DNA from: CAYMKE01 sp964390955
GTDB lineage: Bacteria > Bacteroidota > Bacteroidia > Bacteroidales > JBBRXJ01
NCBI GenBank assembly: GCA_964390955.1
Contig: CAYMKE010000112.1
Span: 1-9,182 of the forward strand
Length of the DNA: 9,182 nt
Direction of reading: 5' to 3'
Under the pieces are notes generated by a model. That model was not told the origin of the DNA and ran no database searches. It saw only the letters and a program-made list of their open reading frames with translations. The position numbers and the translations under genes were made by a program. Shown here piece by piece: positions 6,492-9,182 of this stretch; positions within the stretch are counted from its first letter, which is position 1; each line of letters starts with the position of its first letter.

Positions 6492-7667
6492 TTAAAGATT
6501 TGTTTTCATTTTTTCATTTTTTAGTTCATCAATTTGCTTTTGAAGGCTAATTACATACAAACTCAGCTCCTCCACTTTTTCAAGCAGTTTTTTGTTCATT
6601 TCACCCAGGTCAACACCATTTTCCATAACTTCGGCTTCGGTGGGTATGCCGGGGAGATGTTTGTTTGCTTTAACAAAAGCATCCAACGTATCAAGAGGCA
6701 TTAAATCATAATCTTCTTCAAAAACGTAATCACACCAATTATCAGTATTATTTACACGTATTTTACATGCCCTCATCTCACCAGCAACATCTAGTTTGTA
6801 CACGGGCTCTGCAGTGCCAATGCCAACATTTCCACCAAAAGGATTGAGTGCCAATACACCAAGTACGTCACTGTATACCCCTTGAGAATGCCCGGACTGT
6901 ATAAAACTTGTTCGTTCATTGCTACCACCACCAGTATAAAGCACAAGTGAATTGTTGTCATTTGTCAATTTAAAGGACCCAATCTTGTTCCATTCTGTGT
7001 CTAAACCACTGCCCGAGGCCGTAATCTCGTTCACCTGGTAGCCTGGTATTGCAGCAATATTGAGTCTACCAGTAGTAAAAGTGTTCTCTGCTGTGACATT
7101 CCCATCCATGTTGACAGAAAAATAAGCATTTGAATTATCTCCAAGACTAATATTCCCGTTTTCTTCCAGACTTAGTCGCAACCCATTATTCAACAATGTG
7201 AGGCTTCCACTTTCCTGATTATAAATGCTTGCGTTATTATTGTACATTTTTATCAGCAAGCCATCATCTTCAGTAATGCCGGTTTCGTGATTGGTTAATT
7301 GTAGCCTGGCTACAGATTTTTGCAAATTCATATCCCTTGTTGATATATCACTATCCTCATCACCGCTATCATCTACAGGTGATACTATGGAAGAGTGTAT
7401 ATGCAAATCACTGGCCGGATTCAGCGTACCAATTCCAAGGTAGGAGGGATCGTAGGTGAGTACCATGTCGTAATCATCGTAATTTAAAGAGTTCACAAAT
7501 AAAAGGTCTCCGGCTCTACCATAGCGTCCGAACGCTTCAGAGTCACCAGAACTGTTTCCTCCTAGAATCCATGGGGTATCATCTTGACCAAGAAGATTCA
7601 GTTGCCCAAAAAGAATGATTGCAAATAAAGCAATGCGTGTTAACATGTAATTGCTTGTGTTTTTCAT
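6492..7667 (-). CDS. Tail-fibre-like cell-surface protein with coiled-coil C-terminus
   Basis: The protein has 391 residues from the ATG at 7667. This start gives a proper signal peptide (1-28: MKNTSNYMLTRI, hydrophobic core, LLGQ); starting 34 codons earlier would bury it and would pass through the promoter-like site. Two GIGTxxP motifs, LGIGTLNPASDLHI (77-90) and VGIGTAEPVYKLDVAGEMRA (281-300), bracket a strand-rich, Asn/Asp/Ser-rich middle part. The end (about 315-386: YVFEEDYDLMPLDTLDAFVK, HLPGIPTEAEV, GVDLGEMNKKLLEKVEELSLYV, then a heptad-like helix to LKNEK) is a widespread Bacteroidota arrangement usually labelled tail-fibre-like or hypothetical. The helix probably trimerises the protein. 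It resembles the region used as a chaperone in Peptidase_S74 proteins, but I see no catalytic Ser/Lys pair to name. It heads the cluster with the barrel and GH16 genes. Surface display is likely; no T9SS domain is present. Confidence 0.88.
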   Translation of the reverse strand: MKNTSNYMLTRIALFAIILFGQLNLLGQDDTPWILGGNSSGDSEAFGRYGRAGDLLFVNSLNYDDYDMVLTYDPSYLGIGTLNPASDLHIHSSIVSPVDDSGDEDSDISTRDMNLQKSVARLQLTNHETGITEDDGLLIKMYNNNASIYNQESGSLTLLNNGLRLSLEENGNISLGDNSNAYFSVNMDGNVTAENTFTTGRLNIAAIPGYQVNEITASGSGLDTEWNKIGSFKLTNDNNSLVLYTGGGSNERTSFIQSGHSQGVYSDVLGVLALNPFGGNVGIGTAEPVYKLDVAGEMRACKIRVNNTDNWCDYVFEEDYDLMPLDTLDAFVKANKHLPGIPTEAEVMENGVDLGEMNKKLLEKVEELSLYVISLQKQIDELKNEKMKTNL

Positions 7668-7840
7668 AGTCTGGTTTGTTTGATTTTTAACTGTCTGTGC
7701 AAATGTATTCATTAAAATGTAAATACCAAAACAATTAATGCAAATTTTCTGATATTTATTTATGATCACACAGAAACACCATGTGGATTAAGGCTTTGCT
7801 TGTTTGCTTTTTTTTTTGTATTATTGCAAATAAAAACAGA
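7668..7840. other. Divergent promoter region
   Basis: This 173-base region separates the minus-strand cluster from the plus-strand propeller gene. It contains a well-formed promoter on the minus side (7700-7730), one copy of a 12-base direct repeat (7796-7807) and a run of ten T at 7808-7817. No clear TTTG/TAnnTTTG pair was found on the plus strand. Confidence 0.6.
7700..7730 (-). promoter_or_regulatory. Candidate Bacteroidota promoter for the 7667-3900 cluster
   Basis: On the minus strand TTTG (7727-7730) is followed after exactly 19 bases by TACATTTG (7700-7707). This is a perfect match to the -33 TTTG / -7 TAnnTTTG promoter of this phylum. Transcription would start near 7693-7696, leaving an untranslated leader of about 27 bases before the ATG at 7667. 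The leader is A-rich with no Shine-Dalgarno sequence, as is normal for the phylum. It also argues against the upstream start of the tail-fibre-like gene. Confidence 0.65.
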
Positions 7841-7890
7841 ATGAGACACAAGACTTTTTTCAAGCTGTTTCTTTTCCATTGCTTGTTTGC
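7796..7890 (+). repeat. 12-base direct repeat around the propeller gene start
   Basis: TTGCTTGTTTGC occurs at 7796-7807 and again at 7879-7890, 83 bases apart. Both copies are followed by T-rich DNA, so the similarity extends imperfectly to about 20 bases. The second copy lies inside the signal-peptide codons and is read in a different frame from the first, so protein similarity does not explain it. Confidence 0.4.
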
Positions 7891-9182
7891 ATGTTTTTTG
7901 CTGCATGCTCCAAAAATGTTTTCTCAAACCTTCTTTGGCGAAGCAGAAGTGATTACCTTTGATGTGGTTGATCCTTTTGCTATCTATTCTATAGATTTGG
8001 ACAATGATGGGGATCTGGACATTGTATCGGGCAGCTATGAAGACAATAAAATTGCCTGGTATGAAAACGACGGCAATGGAAATTTCAGCGCACAACAAGT
8101 CATTTCATATTACCTCACCCATTTAACCCGGTTTTACCCCATGGATAAAGACTGTGATGGAGATGTGGATTTTCTGGCAGAATATAATTATCCAAATTCT
8201 GGATTTTCATACGCATGGTTGCAAAACAACAACGACTTTTCCTCCCAGTGGGACGTAGAACCAGCAGACAATCAATATGCATTAAATAATCTTTTTGAAT
8301 ACCAAGACTACCCTTTTGACAATGCTTCCATACGATATTTCAATCATTCTGATTATAATAACGACGGCATAATTGATTTAGTTAATCCTTATTTCTATTT
8401 GCAAGGAAATTGTGATTGGAATGCTTTTGAAGGTATTATAACAACACCGATTAATGTCGATCCTGTTTTCAGAGCTCTATTTTATAAAGACATTGATGGG
8501 GATGGTCTCAAAGATTATATCGCATCTGGTCATGATGGTTCGAACACAACAGACATTGCCTCCCAAGTCTATTACAAAAAAAATTTAGGAGCAGGAATGT
8601 ATGAAGACTGGGCTCCCTTGGTTACGAACATTGATAATTGCAGATCTATTGCACTTGGAGATGTTGATGCAGATGGTGATATTGATATTGCTTCAATAAA
8701 CTATGATACAGATCAGGTTAGCATACATTACAATGATGGAACAGGAGTCTTTTTAACTCCAATTGTTATTTGTAATACCATCGACCGCCCATTTTTAGTT
8801 TATGCTGAAGACTTGGACGACGATGGCGATGATGATATTATTGTGATTGGCATGAGCGATATTAAATGGATTGAATCTTTGGAAAATGGTAACTTTTCAG
8901 AAACAATCCTCATTGAAAACTTCACTAATGGAGTTATCTTGCAAACTCCCTCTTCAATAGACTGCAGCTTTTTTCTATTTGACGATTATGATGCAGATGG
9001 AGACTTAGATATTGTGTATAATGACAATATACGGGATAAAATTTTCTATTACGAAAACTACCAACTCAATGTGGACAATCAGCCAACGGATACGGCTGTA
9101 TGTCCCGGAGAAGACCTTGTCTTAAGCATAGCGTCAGAAACTGCAGAAAGCTTTCAGTGGCATGTAAACAATGGTGCCGGTT
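7841..9182 (+). CDS. Secreted FG-GAP/VCBS beta-propeller protein, partial (3' end outside)
   Basis: The frame is open to the window edge, giving 447 residues with no stop. I prefer the ATG at 7841, which gives a signal peptide (1-29: MRHKTFFK, hydrophobic core, KMFSQ). An in-frame ATG at 7781 would add 20 residues (MWIKALLV...) containing a second hydrophobic stretch. Seven Asp-rich loops of the calcium-binding kind follow: 52-60 (DLDNDGDLD), 102-110, 171-179, 217-225, 274-282 (DVDADGDID), 324-332 and 382-390. The spacing of 46-69 residues agrees with a seven-bladed FG-GAP/VCBS propeller, the fold of integrin alpha heads and many secreted bacterial proteins. After residue 412 a new segment starts (TAVCPGEDLVLSI, then SFQWHVNNGAG). 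This resembles the Ig/PKD-like domains of T9SS cargo, so a sorting domain beyond the window is expected. Role: surface or secreted adhesion or binding protein, not an evident enzyme. It is divergent from the tail-fibre-like gene. Confidence 0.9.
   Translation, partial: MRHKTFFKLFLFHCLFACFLLHAPKMFSQTFFGEAEVITFDVVDPFAIYSIDLDNDGDLDIVSGSYEDNKIAWYENDGNGNFSAQQVISYYLTHLTRFYPMDKDCDGDVDFLAEYNYPNSGFSYAWLQNNNDFSSQWDVEPADNQYALNNLFEYQDYPFDNASIRYFNHSDYNNDGIIDLVNPYFYLQGNCDWNAFEGIITTPINVDPVFRALFYKDIDGDGLKDYIASGHDGSNTTDIASQVYYKKNLGAGMYEDWAPLVTNIDNCRSIALGDVDADGDIDIASINYDTDQVSIHYNDGTGVFLTPIVICNTIDRPFLVYAEDLDDDGDDDIIVIGMSDIKWIESLENGNFSETILIENFTNGVILQTPSSIDCSFFLFDDYDADGDLDIVYNDNIRDKIFYYENYQLNVDNQPTDTAVCPGEDLVLSIASETAESFQWHVNNGAG

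Noticed and set aside
7668..7769. 34-codon upstream extension of the tail-fibre-like gene
   Set aside because: It would put the signal peptide in the interior and would run across the promoter-like site at 7700-7730. The ATG at 7667 gives a normal exported protein.
7766..8098. 110-codon open frame on the minus strand
   Set aside because: It lies opposite the start and first blades of the propeller gene; its translation shows no signal peptide or domain, whereas the plus-strand frame has a signal peptide and Asp-loops.

Overview
The window is AT-rich and looks like a chromosomal segment of a Bacteroidota bacterium. Three things support this: C-terminal sorting domains of the type IX secretion system (T9SS), signal peptides ending in FSQ/VAQ/QAQ, and promoter-like sites fitting the phylum's own consensus (TTTG, about 19-20 bases, TAnnTTTG). 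Nothing visible narrows it to a genus. There are no tRNA or rRNA genes, no CRISPR array and no recognisable insertion sequence.

Layout: eight genes lie on the minus strand and are read right to left. One large partial gene on the plus strand diverges from them at about 7.7-7.8 kb. The minus-strand genes fall into three groups. (1) A tight cluster at 7667-3900 holds a tail-fibre-like surface protein, a small outer-membrane beta-barrel protein and a secreted GH16-family glycosidase-like protein with a T9SS type A sorting domain; the gaps are 22 and 5 bases. (2) At 3817-1400 there are two tandem paralogous barrel proteins (40-base gap), then a third, unrelated-looking barrel after 89 bases. (3) At 1233-5 a 108-residue protein that is almost nothing but a T9SS type A sorting domain overlaps the start of another barrel gene by four bases (ATGA). 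The plus-strand gene at 7841 encodes a secreted protein with seven Asp-rich calcium-type loops, as in a seven-bladed FG-GAP/VCBS propeller. It then begins an Ig-like segment and runs off the window.

Read together, this is a cell-envelope locus: every gene encodes a protein that appears to be exported, anchored in the outer membrane or displayed at the surface. Sorting-domain cargo alternates with small barrels. No SusC/SusD pair is present, so it is not a classical polysaccharide-utilisation locus. The points most worth a second look are: the GH16 domain, whose acid/base glutamate is replaced by aspartate; the solitary sorting domain without a signal peptide; and the first tandem barrel gene, whose natural start seems to have been lost through one missing base in a short homopolymer.
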